Notes under the pieces: generated by a model
The model's database searches: none
Told to the model about the DNA's origin: nothing
Seen by the model: only the letters and a program-made list of their open reading frames with translations
Part shown: piece by piece, positions 43,768 through 50,461 of the stretch
How the letters are laid out: every line of letters starts with the position of its first letter
Numbering within the stretch: the first letter of the stretch is position 1
Made by a program: the position numbers and the translations under genes
Source: CAYYFX01 sp964571855
Lineage (GTDB): Bacteria > ARS69
Direction of reading: 5' to 3'
DNA length: 64,000 bases
NCBI GenBank assembly: GCA_964571855.1
Contig: CAZNDO010000012.1
Span: forward strand, 1 to 64,000

Positions 43768-44310
43768 TCACCCGCGATCATGATCCCCGGCGCCCGTCCG
43801 CTGCAAGCGCTGGTCAGGCAGGGGGCAGTCCTCGTACTCGAGGTGCAAGTCCACCGGGGCCACGCGTCGGTGGATCCGTACGATGTGGAACGCGCGGAAC
43901 GGTGGCGTCGGCAGAAACGCGTCAAAGCAGCCCATGCGTCGAGTTGCGCGCACCACGATCCGGTCCTGTTCTCGCCTCACCGAGTCGATCAAGATCCAGC
44001 TCGCGCGGGGCTCCGCCTCGTCCAGCAGAGCCAGGACGACCCAGTTCTCGAAGTCGACCGCAGGGGGCGGGGCAGAGGCTGCGATATCCCGGGAAGCGCT
44101 CTCCCAGAACACGCGCCACGACTCCCGGTTCTCGATCAGGAAGACTGCGGCCACCGACGAGTCGCACTCCGCGCAGCCCCAGTAGCCTCCCTCGAGGATG
44201 GTCACGAACGGGATGTTCACGGGCGGCCGCGGGCCCACGACCTCGTCGCCGCCGCAGCTCATGAAAGCCAGCATGGCGAGAAACAGCAAGGAACTGGTGG
44301 GCTGCCTCAT
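43768..44310 (-). CDS. PrcB_C-domain-like lipoprotein
   Basis: A 180-aa lipoprotein (LAFMSCGG, lipidated C19). The mature part (VTILEGGYWG...W..FWE...APPPAVDFENWVVLALLDEAEPRASWILIDSV) matches the pattern of the PrcB C-terminal domain found in protease-complex-associated and stand-alone lipoproteins. The C-terminal RLQRTGAGDHDRG is encoded by an attC-like half-site, typical of genes that run into their recombination site. Its ATG lies ten bases after another attC-like site at 44320-44405, the classical layout of a gene cassette. Function unknown. Confidence 0.7.
   Translation of the reverse strand: MRQPTSSLLFLAMLAFMSCGGDEVVGPRPPVNIPFVTILEGGYWGCAECDSSVAAVFLIENRESWRVFWESASRDIAASAPPPAVDFENWVVLALLDEAEPRASWILIDSVRREQDRIVVRATRRMGCFDAFLPTPPFRAFHIVRIHRRVAPVDLHLEYEDCPLPDQRLQRTGAGDHDRG
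43797..43819 (-). repeat. attC-like half-site (decayed)
   Basis: Minus strand GCCTGACCAGCGCTTGCAGC, then GGAC, resembles the R''-L'' half of an integron attC (consensus GCCTAAC..., then TTGCAGC with the unpaired G). The matching right half is not recognisable. It overlaps the 3' end of the PrcB-like gene. Confidence 0.45.
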
Positions 44311-44319
44311 CTCTTGCCT

Positions 44320-44405
44320 GCCCGACGATTCCGCGGTTCAGCCGCGCCGAGCGCAGCGAGAGAATCGCCGCGGACCGGTGGCGTGGGCTGCAACCGCTGG
44401 TCGGC
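44320..44405 (-). repeat. attC-like integron recombination site
   Basis: Read on the minus strand: degenerate R'' GCCGACC, L'' GGTTGCAGCC, variable centre, L' GGCTGAACC, R' GTCGGGC. The L arms pair perfectly except for one extra G in L'', the extrahelical base that sets attC strand choice. The core is GTCGGGC instead of GTTRRRY, so the site may be weak. The DUF4440 gene ends ten bases before it and the PrcB-like gene starts ten bases after it, as in a cassette array. Confidence 0.6.
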
Positions 44406-44414
44406 GGGAGCCTA

Positions 44415-44897
44415 CTACTGTGTGGTGCCGGTCAGGTCGACCTGCCGCAGCACCCGGAATGGCCCACCGGGATCGCGGCTGAGAGTGAGAAGTACCGGGG
44501 TGCGTATGGACGACACATCGCCCGAGCCAAGGACCACTCGGGATTCCACCTGTGCGGTCACGGTGTACTCCCCTGCCACCGTCCCCCTCGCAATCTCCTT
44601 GGACACATAGCGCAACGACTGGACCGATCCCTCCTTTGCCATGGAAGACGCGAAGGCCATCTCGGCCTCTCGATCCCAGGAGTGGGCATCCGCGCCCGGG
44701 CCCGTGAAGTACGTGTAGTCCTCGTCGAGGACGCGTTCGAGTGCCATCCGATCGCCGGCCCGCCACGCATCGGCGAACGTGTCGAGCGTTGCCTGAACTG
44801 CAAGGACGTCGCTGGAGTCAGGCGCTCCGCCGCTTCGGTCGCTCGCGGGTGCTGCGCACGGAGCAAGAAGGATCAGGCAGAAGAGAACGCTTCGCAT
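44415..44897 (-). CDS. Exported DUF4440/SnoaL-like protein
   Basis: A 160-aa protein with a signal peptide (MRSVLFCLILLAPCAAPA; the LLAPC could also be a lipobox). The mature part is an NTF2-like fold of the DUF4440 type (VQATLDTFADAWRAGDRMALERVLDEDYTYFTGPG ... FRVLRQVDLTG). Such proteins bind small ligands or are inert; the function here is unknown. The stop lies ten bases from an attC-like site, so gene plus site form a cassette-like unit. The ribosome site is weak. Confidence 0.7.
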   Translation of the reverse strand: MRSVLFCLILLAPCAAPASDRSGGAPDSSDVLAVQATLDTFADAWRAGDRMALERVLDEDYTYFTGPGADAHSWDREAEMAFASSMAKEGSVQSLRYVSKEIARGTVAGEYTVTAQVESRVVLGSGDVSSIRTPVLLTLSRDPGGPFRVLRQVDLTGTTQ

Positions 44898-45042
44898 CGC
44901 CACTCACCAGAAGGGGATACGGGGCCCGTTGAGCTTACACGACAGGCGAAGAGTGCGTCGACGCCACTCCCGCCACCGCCCTGCGCTTCGGCGGCGAGCG
45001 CACGCCGCGAACTCGCCGGCCCCACCCGGCATAAGGGAGGGA

Positions 45043-45078
45043 GTTGACACCATAACGTCATGACGCTATGGTGTCAAC
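45043..45078 (+). promoter_or_regulatory. 36-bp near-perfect palindrome: operator and promoter of the RelBE-like pair
   Basis: GTTGACACCATA (45043-45054) and TATGGTGTCAAC (45067-45078) are exact inverted repeats; the 12-base centre ACGTCATGACGC is also symmetric except for one base pair. A consensus -35 TTGACA (45044-45049) lies in the left arm and a -10-like TATGGT (45067-45072) in the right arm with 17-base spacing. The ATG follows at once at 45079, so the transcript is probably leaderless. A ribbon-helix-helix antitoxin bound here would cover the promoter completely. Confidence 0.85.
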
Positions 45079-45309
45079 ATGGCTACCGCAAGACGCGCCA
45101 CGATCTACCTCGACGAGGCTCTCCACCGAGCCCTCCGCCTGAAGGCCGTCGAGACCGACCGCTCGATCTCAGACCTCGTGAACGAGGCCGTGCGTCTGAA
45201 TCTGGCCGAGGACGCCGACGACTTCGAGGCCTACCGAGCGAGGGCCAAGGAGCCGGGCGTCGACTTGGAGACGGTCCTGAAGGACCTCCGACGCCGTGGC
45301 AAGCTATAG
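45079..45309 (+). CDS. Ribbon-helix-helix antitoxin (RelB/CopG-like)
   Basis: A 76-aa protein: ribbon RRATIYLDEALHRAL, helices KAVETDRSISDLVNEAVRLNL (RHH DNA-binding fold) and a charged C-terminal tail (FEAYRARAKEPGVDLETVLKDLRRRGKL) for toxin binding. The start codon abuts a 36-bp palindrome, with no room for a Shine-Dalgarno site. It overlaps the toxin gene by 14 bases. Confidence 0.88.
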   Translation: MATARRATIYLDEALHRALRLKAVETDRSISDLVNEAVRLNLAEDADDFEAYRARAKEPGVDLETVLKDLRRRGKL

Positions 45310-45547
45310 CCTGCTCATCAAGCCGCCGGCCGCCAAGGAACTCGAGTCGCTCCCCACGAAGGACCGCCGGCGAGTAGTGCAACGCGTCCGCGCGCTCGCT
45401 GAGGACCCTCGCCCCCCGGGCGCCGAGAAGCTGAAGGGCATCGAACTCTATCGCGTCCGGCAGGGAGACTATCGCGTCCTCTACGAAATTGCGGACGCCG
45501 AGCGCGCGATCACCGTGATCAAGGTCGGGAACCGTCGGGATGTCTAG
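45296..45547 (+). CDS. RelE/ParE-superfamily toxin
   Basis: An 83-aa RelE-superfamily protein (YSLLIKPPAAKELESLPTKDRRRVVQRVRALAEDPRP ... GIELYRVRQGDYRVLYEI ... AITVIKVGNRRDV). Family members are ribosome-dependent mRNA nucleases or, for ParE, gyrase inhibitors. The usual end is RRDVYR; here the Tyr codon position is TAG, so the protein stops two residues short and may be weakened. GTG start within the antitoxin gene. Ends next to the convergent BrnA gene. Confidence 0.88.
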   Translation: MASYSLLIKPPAAKELESLPTKDRRRVVQRVRALAEDPRPPGAEKLKGIELYRVRQGDYRVLYEIADAERAITVIKVGNRRDV

Positions 45548-45799
45548 TCAGGCGTGACGGCGACCGCTACGCCGCGGCTTGTGGCGGAGAACCCGCGCCA
45601 TCGTACGCAGCGCTTCGTTCACTGCTGCGGCATCCGGAAAGACATCCATGACGGACGGATCGATCGCCACGTTGTTCGAGCCCCGTGCGTAGCGCTTCGC
45701 GGTCGCACCTCGAACTGCGTCCGAGAAATCATACTCCGGCCGCATCGTGTCGCGGTCCGCAGCCGGCTCAGCCTTCCGTCTTGCCTGGCTCTTCTTCAT
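45548..45799 (-). CDS. brnA: BrnA-like antitoxin
   Basis: An 83-aa protein with the BrnA-type core RPEYDFSDAVRGATAKRYARGSNNVAIDPSVMDVFPDAAAVNEALRTM, a ribbon-helix-helix DNA-binding fold. It neutralises BrnT and represses the pair. It starts 32 bases inside the end of the brnT frame, the usual brnT-brnA order. Its toxin gene carries an amber codon, so this may be the surviving active half. Confidence 0.82.
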   Translation of the reverse strand: MKKSQARRKAEPAADRDTMRPEYDFSDAVRGATAKRYARGSNNVAIDPSVMDVFPDAAAVNEALRTMARVLRHKPRRSGRRHA

Positions 45800-46070
45800 A
45801 CTTCCGCCGCTCCGATCGGGTCGCGGGTCGGGCGCTGATCAGGCGCGTTCGCGGCGGGCGCTCCACGAACGCCACCACGATCAACCTTTGGCGGTCCGAC
45901 ATGCCAAGAACGAGGTACCGCTACTCATCCACAGAATGTTCCGGGTCCGGCTTCAGAAGCGCAAAGTGGTCCGAGAAGGCCGTGGTGGCCTCCTCGAATG
46001 GAATCCCGTGCTTCCGGCGGTTCGCGGTCGCCTTCCGGGGATCCCAGTCAAACAGATATCCCTCGGCCAC
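45768..46070 (-). pseudogene. brnT: BrnT toxin gene with in-frame amber codon
   Basis: GTG start, then YLFDWDPRKATANRRKHGIPFEEATTAFSD ... PDPEHSVDE, a TAG at 45921-45923, and in the same frame RYLVLGMSDRQRLIVVAFVERPPRTRLISARPATRSERRKYEE. Together these make a normal-length BrnT ribonuclease toxin (about 100 aa); the stop replaces a codon where the family has Glu. Inactivation is the simplest reading; suppressor read-through or a sequencing error is possible. The gene begins about 20 bases after the attC-like site, as the first gene of a cassette would. Confidence 0.82.
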
Positions 46071-46090
46071 ACCGCCACCACCCTTCCAAC

Positions 46091-46154
46091 GCCTAACGCT
46101 CCGGTTCAGCGGCGGGCCGCGCAGCGGACCGTCCGCTGCAACCGGTTGTTGGGC
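46091..46154 (-). repeat. attC-like integron recombination site
   Basis: 64 bases. Read on the minus strand: R'' GCCCAAC, L'' GGTTGCAGC, a palindromic centre, L' GCTGAACC, R' GTTAGGC (a perfect GTTRRRY core). The extra G in L'' gives the minus-strand orientation, the same as the other attC-like sites at 44320-44405 and 43797-43819. This is the best-preserved site in the window. No integrase gene is visible here. Confidence 0.75.
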
Positions 46155-46216
46155 TGCCGCTTGCGACGATTCTCGTAGCTGTGACGGCGACCCGCAAGAA
46201 AAAGTTGGGATACCCC

Positions 46217-46248
46217 TTGACCCTATACTTAGGTAGAGGCCGTACACT
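46217..46248 (+). promoter_or_regulatory. MerR-type promoter with long spacer
   Basis: TTGACC (46217-46222) and TACACT (46243-46248) are separated by 20 bases rather than 17, the over-long spacing that MerR activators compensate by twisting DNA. The spacer CTATACTTAGGTAGAGG contains an imperfect dyad. It lies 19 bases upstream of the merR start and would drive merR together with the downstream genes. Confidence 0.7.
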
Positions 46249-46266
46249 GCATGCAGGAGATGAGCG

Positions 46267-46677
46267 ATGACGGATCTCAAGGTCGGTGAGGTCGCCAAGC
46301 AGGCGGGCGTGAACCTGCAGACGATCCACTACTACGAGCGCCGGGGGCTACTTCCGAAGCCGCCTCGGACCGGCTCGAACTACCGGGCGTACCCGGAGAA
46401 CGCCGTGCTACGGGTGCGCTTCATCAAGCGCGCCCAGGAACTCGGCTTCACGCTGAAGGAGATCAAGGAACTGCTCTCGCTCCGCGCCGCACCCCGCACT
46501 CGATGCGCGGACGTTCGCGAGCGAGCGGAAGCCAAGGTGCAGGACATCGACGGCAAGGTCCGAACCCTTCAGGCGATGCGGAAGGCCCTGACCAAGCTCA
46601 TCGGCGAGTGCTCGGGTAGCGGCCCCGTGAGCCAGTGTCCGATTCTGGAGGCCCTCGACTCGGAGAGTGAAGACTGA
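46267..46677 (+). CDS. merR: MerR-family regulator, probably Hg(II)-responsive
   Basis: A 136-aa MerR protein: winged helix (VGEVAKQAGVNLQTIHYYERRGLLP), long dimer helix, and three cysteines C80, C115 and C124 with C115-x8-C124, the arrangement that binds Hg(II) in MerR. It is the first gene of its own operon, followed by a transport/redox pair. AGGAGA precedes the ATG. A role for other soft metals is possible but less likely. Confidence 0.88.
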   Translation: MTDLKVGEVAKQAGVNLQTIHYYERRGLLPKPPRTGSNYRAYPENAVLRVRFIKRAQELGFTLKEIKELLSLRAAPRTRCADVRERAEAKVQDIDGKVRTLQAMRKALTKLIGECSGSGPVSQCPILEALDSESED

Positions 46678-47441
46678 TGACGCGCGTCGAGCTGATCTAC
46701 GACACGGACTGTCCGAACATCCAGCACGCGAGGAGGGCGCTCCTCGAGGGCTTCAACCTGGCCGGACTCCAACCTTCGTGGACGGAGTGGGATCGGATGT
46801 CGCCCGACAGCCCGGCCTACGCCCGCACATTTGGTTCGCCGACGATCCTCGTGGATGGACGGGATGTCGGCGGCGCCGCACCGGGCGACGGCGGATCGAG
46901 TTGCCGCCTGTACCGCAACGGCTCCGGTGCGTTCGGAGGCGCGCCATCCGTTGACCAGGTCGCGCAGGCCTTGCGCGGCAACAACAGCCAGCCGCCCACC
47001 GCCACGCGCTCGTCTTCAGGATGGCGAAGTTCCCTGGCGACCATCCCAGGGATCGCGTTTGCATTCCTCCCCAAGCTCGCCTGTCCGGCCTGCTGGCCCG
47101 CGTATGCGGGCCTGCTCAGTTCGGTAGGGCTGGGGTTCCTGCTCGACACCGCCTACCTGCTCCCGCTGACGGCGGTGTTCCTGGTGCTGGCCGTCGGCGC
47201 GCTGGCGTTCCGCGCGCGGAGCCGGAGGGGATACGGTCCGTTTGGCGTGGGGCTGGCGGCGGCCGGCGTCGTTTTGGTCGGGAAGTTCGTCTTCGAGTCC
47301 GACGCCGCCATGTACGGCGGCATCGGGTTGCTGGTTGCTGCGTCGGTGTGGAATGCGTGGCCAAAGAGAAGTGATAGTGTCGGCTCCTGCCCCAAGTGCG
47401 TTCAGCAAGAGCCGGCGACGGAAACAAGGAACGCACAGTAA
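46677..47441 (+). CDS. Thioredoxin-like domain fused to a MerC/MerT-like membrane protein
   Basis: A 254-aa protein. Residues 1-100 form a thioredoxin-like fold (VELIYDTDCPNIQHARRALLEGF ... GSPTILVDGRDVGG), with single Cys at the usual active-site position. About 120-230 has four hydrophobic segments, the first with KLACPACWPAYAGLL, the vicinal Cys pair of mercury transporters such as MerC. A further CPKC lies near the C-terminus. It probably brings Hg(II) into the cell and hands it on via thiols. Starts within the merR stop (TGATG). Confidence 0.8.
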   Translation: MTRVELIYDTDCPNIQHARRALLEGFNLAGLQPSWTEWDRMSPDSPAYARTFGSPTILVDGRDVGGAAPGDGGSSCRLYRNGSGAFGGAPSVDQVAQALRGNNSQPPTATRSSSGWRSSLATIPGIAFAFLPKLACPACWPAYAGLLSSVGLGFLLDTAYLLPLTAVFLVLAVGALAFRARSRRGYGPFGVGLAAAGVVLVGKFVFESDAAMYGGIGLLVAASVWNAWPKRSDSVGSCPKCVQQEPATETRNAQ

Positions 47442-47454
47442 CGGAGGTTCTCAC

Positions 47455-47721
47455 ATGGCTACCAGGAGGAAGATCGAGGTGTTCAGCGCGGGATGCCCCG
47501 CGTGCGAGGAGACCGTTCAGCTGGTCAATCGCATCGCGTGCCCGTCATGCGAGGTGAGCGTTCTCGACATGAAGGATGCCGCCGTCGCCAAGCGGGCGAA
47601 GAGCCTGGGTGTCCTGTCGGTTCCGGCCGTGGTGATCGACGGCAAGCTCGCCGACTGCTGCGCGGGACGTGGACCGCAGGAATCCACGCTTCGGGCGGCG
47701 GGCGTCGGCCAGGCGATCTGA
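47455..47721 (+). CDS. Small thioredoxin-fold redox/metal-binding protein
   Basis: An 88-aa protein with a CPAC motif (GCPACEETVQLV), a second CPSC (ACPSCEVSVLDM) and a CC pair (LADCCAGRG). The fold resembles glutaredoxin-like proteins that accompany merR-merC-like operons. Three thiol pairs suggest that it carries Hg(II) or other soft metals from the membrane protein encoded just upstream. No reductase (merA) is in the window, so the detoxification endpoint is unclear. GGAGG precedes the ATG. Confidence 0.75.
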   Translation: MATRRKIEVFSAGCPACEETVQLVNRIACPSCEVSVLDMKDAAVAKRAKSLGVLSVPAVVIDGKLADCCAGRGPQESTLRAAGVGQAI

Positions 47722-48015
47722 GTCGGTTTCCGGGCGAAGTGGGTCCGGCAGCCCAACTAGACTTCGACGGACCCGCCCATCCGGGACCGTCCAGCGTGCT
47801 CCCGAGGCTAACGCCGCCGCGATCCGCGGCGCAAGTGGTGCAACTGGCGTCCCGCGAAGCGAGTCGGGCAAGGCACCGAGGCGCGGCTTCCGTGCGTATG
47901 CGGGTCTGCGTAAGCCGGTTTCGCGCGGCGGGCGAGAGGCGGTCCAGGCGGGCTTTGCACCCCCGCGCCGCCACGGTTGAGCACCCGCAGCGGCTGGCCC
48001 AGGCCGCGGCTCCCG

Positions 48016-48705
48016 CTACGACTCCCGCTGCGCCAGGTTCAGCAGCAGCAGCCGCAATATCCGGTCCTTCGCCTCCACGCTGAGTGCCGGCACCACCTCC
48101 GCCATCTTCCGCAGCGTCCCCGCATCACGCGCGCCGTCGCCGCCCATGCCGTTCGCTTCCTGGAACGCTCGCAGCGCCGCCGCGGCCTCGTCGTCCCAAG
48201 TAGGCGAACCGTCGTCCGTGTCGTAGCCCAGCGCCGCGAGCACGGACTTCAGCACGAGCCGCTCCTCGTCGCTGAACCGGTCCGGCAGGAACGCCGGCGC
48301 GGCCTCGATCGTGATCTGCTTCGGGTTGCGCACCACGATCTGCGGCTTCCCCTTGTAGGTCTCCACCTTGCCGGTGACGCAGATGTCGGCGCCGTCGAAC
48401 AGCACGTTCGGCGCGGTGTCGAACTGCGCGCGGGCGTCGTCCCAGATGACCACGGTGAAGGCCTGGTTCGGGTACACGCCGCCCAGGTTAAGGAACGTGG
48501 GGCGACCGCGCAGCCCTTCCATCCAGGTGGCGCCGGCCACGTGGCCGCACACGGTGACCTCCTTGCCGATGTGCCGGTGGGCGTCCCGGTCCGGAACGCG
48601 CGGCGGGCTGGCGGCGGCCACGGCGGCGGCGAGCAGGAGCACGAACGGGACGGTCCGGACGGCGGCGAGCGCGCGCCACGGCGCCGCGGCGACGGGTAAC
48701 TTCAT
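48016..48705 (-). CDS. Exported OB-fold protein with peptidoglycan-binding-like domain
   Basis: A 229-aa exported protein: signal peptide (to about residue 33), then an OB-fold-like region (EVTVCGHVAGATWMEG ... VLFDGADICVTGKVETYKGKPQIVVRNPKQI), as in exported nucleic-acid-binding-like OB proteins. The C-terminal ~65 residues (VLKSVLAALGYDTDDGSPTWDDEAAAALRAFQEANG) look like a peptidoglycan-binding helical domain. ATG with GAGGAGG upstream. It is transcribed with the CDF gene upstream (11-base gap). Confidence 0.65.
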   Translation of the reverse strand: MKLPVAAAPWRALAAVRTVPFVLLLAAAVAAASPPRVPDRDAHRHIGKEVTVCGHVAGATWMEGLRGRPTFLNLGGVYPNQAFTVVIWDDARAQFDTAPNVLFDGADICVTGKVETYKGKPQIVVRNPKQITIEAAPAFLPDRFSDEERLVLKSVLAALGYDTDDGSPTWDDEAAAALRAFQEANGMGGDGARDAGTLRKMAEVVPALSVEAKDRILRLLLLNLAQRES

Positions 48706-48716
48706 GGGAGACCTCC

Positions 48717-49643
48717 TCAGGCGTTCGCTTCCTCGGGATGCAGGATGTCGTGGTCGGCGCGGGACTCCAGGTGCGTGGTCACGTGCGCGCGCGGCTCCAG
48801 CGTGCCCTCGATGACGCGCTCGATCTCGGTGGCCTGCCGGTGCGCGTCCTTGAGCGAGATCTCCGCGGGGAAGAGCAGATGCACCTCCACCCACCAGGCG
48901 TCGCCCACGTTGCGGTGCCGCAGGTGGTGCCACGACACGCCGCGCGCTCCGGCCTCGCGTTCCAGGATCTCGCCCAGCTTGCGCTGCACGTCCAGATCCG
49001 CGCGATCCATCAACCCGGAGAAGCTGGTCTTCATGAGCCCGATCCCGGACCACAGGATGTTCAGCGCCATGAGGATGCCGAAGATGGGGTCCCACGGCAG
49101 CCACCCGGTCAGCAGCGTGAGCCCCAGCCCCACGAGCACGCCGAGGCTGGTCCAGCAGTCCGTGAGGACGTGCTTGCCGTTCGCCTCCAGGATGAGGGAG
49201 CGCCGTTTCCTCCCGGTCCAGATCAGGTACGCGCCGAGCCCCCCGTTGATGAGCCCGGCGGCGGCCGTGATGAGCGTGCCGAGCCCGAGGTTCTCGAGGT
49301 GCAGGCCGGTCAGCCACTTGTGCACGGCCTCGAAGATGATGAACGCGGCCGCGAGGATGATCATGGCGCCCTCGAAGCCGGCGGAGAAGAAGCCGATCTT
49401 CGCGTGGCCGTAGAGGTGCGTGTCGTCCGCGGGCTTGAACGAGAGCCGCAGGCTGTAGTACGCGAACGCCACGGCGGCCACGTGCACCACGGACTCGGCG
49501 GCATCGCTGAGGATGGCGGCGGACCCGGTGAGCGCGTACGCCGTGACCTTCATGAAGAACATGGCCACGCCCACCACGAGCGACAGGGTCATGGCGAAGG
49601 TGAGGGCGCGGCGGTCGGCCTCGGTCCCGGCGACGGCTTCCAT
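48717..49643 (-). CDS. Cation diffusion facilitator (metal efflux)
   Basis: A 308-aa inner-membrane CDF transporter. Six hydrophobic segments; SAAILSDAAESVVH in helix 2 and H-x3-D in GKHVLTDCWTSLGV (helix 5) supply the transport-site residues, although the helix 2 motif SDAAE departs from the usual D-x3-D. The C-terminal cytoplasmic domain (VSWHHLRHRNVGDAWWVEVHLLFPAEISLKDAHR ... HVTTHLE) is the typical metal-binding regulatory fold. Zn, Co or Fe export is likely. GGAGG precedes the ATG. Confidence 0.86.
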   Translation of the reverse strand: MEAVAGTEADRRALTFAMTLSLVVGVAMFFMKVTAYALTGSAAILSDAAESVVHVAAVAFAYYSLRLSFKPADDTHLYGHAKIGFFSAGFEGAMIILAAAFIIFEAVHKWLTGLHLENLGLGTLITAAAGLINGGLGAYLIWTGRKRRSLILEANGKHVLTDCWTSLGVLVGLGLTLLTGWLPWDPIFGILMALNILWSGIGLMKTSFSGLMDRADLDVQRKLGEILEREAGARGVSWHHLRHRNVGDAWWVEVHLLFPAEISLKDAHRQATEIERVIEGTLEPRAHVTTHLESRADHDILHPEEANA

Positions 49644-49730
49644 GAAGGGCCTCCAGGGCCCCGAATCTACGCCCGACCCAGGGGTCGGACCAGCCGGGGC
49701 ACGGCGTCCTCCGCGGGGCCGCGGCGCGGG

Positions 49731-49754
49731 CTTGACATGTGCTGCACATGCAAG
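49731..49754 (+). promoter_or_regulatory. Promoter and operator of the vapBC pair
   Basis: TTGACA (49732-49737) overlaps an inverted repeat CATGTGC-T-GCACATG (49736-49750), flanked by CTTG/CAAG. The ATG of vapB at 49767 is exactly 35 bases after the start of TTGACA, so the transcript is probably leaderless, as for the RelBE-like pair at 45079. No good ribosome site precedes the ATG. Confidence 0.65.
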
Positions 49755-49766
49755 CATCATCATCCC

Positions 49767-49997
49767 ATGTCCAAGATGATCCAGATCCGCAACGTGCCGG
49801 ACTCCCTCCACCGCCGCCTGAAGTCCCGCGCCGCCCTGGCGGGCCTGTCCCTCTCGGAGTACCTGCTGCGGGAGGTCCGCACCCTCGCCGAGCGACCCAC
49901 GCTGCCGGAGATGCTCTCCCGGCTGGAGGTCCGGACGCCGGCGGCGCCGCGCGAGGCGCCCGCGGAGGCCGTGCGCCGGGAGCGGGACGGGCGTTGA
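49767..49997 (+). CDS. vapB: VapB/FitA-like antitoxin
   Basis: A 76-aa ribbon-helix-helix antitoxin of the FitA/VapB kind: MIQIRNVPDSLHRRLKSRAALAGLSLSEYLLREV, then a proline-rich tail (TPAAPREAPAEA) that would thread into the toxin's active site. Its stop overlaps the vapC start (TTGA). Confidence 0.85.
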   Translation: MSKMIQIRNVPDSLHRRLKSRAALAGLSLSEYLLREVRTLAERPTLPEMLSRLEVRTPAAPREAPAEAVRRERDGR

Positions 49998-50383
49998 TCG
50001 TCGTCGACGCCTCGGTGATGCTGGAGGTGCTCCTCCGCACGCCCGCAGCGGCGGCCGCCCGGGAAGCGCTCGAGTCCGGCGGCGCCCTCCACTGCCCGCA
50101 CCTGCTGGACGTCGAGGTGGCGCAGGTGCTCCGCCGCTACGTCCGGTCCGGCGAGCTCGACGCCGCCCGCGCCGCAGCCGCCCTGGGGGATCTGGCGGAC
50201 TTCCCGCTCGTGCGGCACCCGCATGCCCTGCTTCTCGATCGCATCTGGGAACTCCGCGACAACGTGACCGCCTGCGATGCGGCCTACCTGGCGCTCGCCG
50301 AGGCCCTCGACGCGCCGCTCGTCACGCGCGACGCCCGCCTGGCCGCGGCCCCCGGCGTGCGCGCCGTGGTCCGGGTGTTTTAG
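49994..50383 (+). CDS. vapC: VapC PIN-domain ribonuclease toxin
   Basis: A 129-aa PIN-domain RNase. The acidic residues expected to bind Mg2+ are present: D5 (VVDAS), E41 (DVEVAQVL), D95 (TACDAAYLALAE) and D113 (LVTRDARLA). VapC toxins cleave tRNA or rRNA. TTG start inside the vapB stop codon, coupling the two. It appears complete and intact. Confidence 0.88.
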   Translation: MIVVDASVMLEVLLRTPAAAAAREALESGGALHCPHLLDVEVAQVLRRYVRSGELDAARAAAALGDLADFPLVRHPHALLLDRIWELRDNVTACDAAYLALAEALDAPLVTRDARLAAAPGVRAVVRVF

Positions 50384-50461
50384 GCGCTCCCGCGCGCGGG
50401 GCCGCGGCGCTACAATGCGCGCCCCGCGCGGGTCCGGGCGGTCCGGCCGCCGGCGATCGAG

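Noticed and set aside
44928..44934. GTTGAGC upstream of the DUF4440 gene as an attC core
   Set aside because: Matches the core consensus but no paired arms were found next to it.
47751..47982. GCCCAAC and GTTGAGC as a possible fourth attC
   Set aside because: The two core-like motifs are about 225 bases apart and no complementary L arms lie between them.
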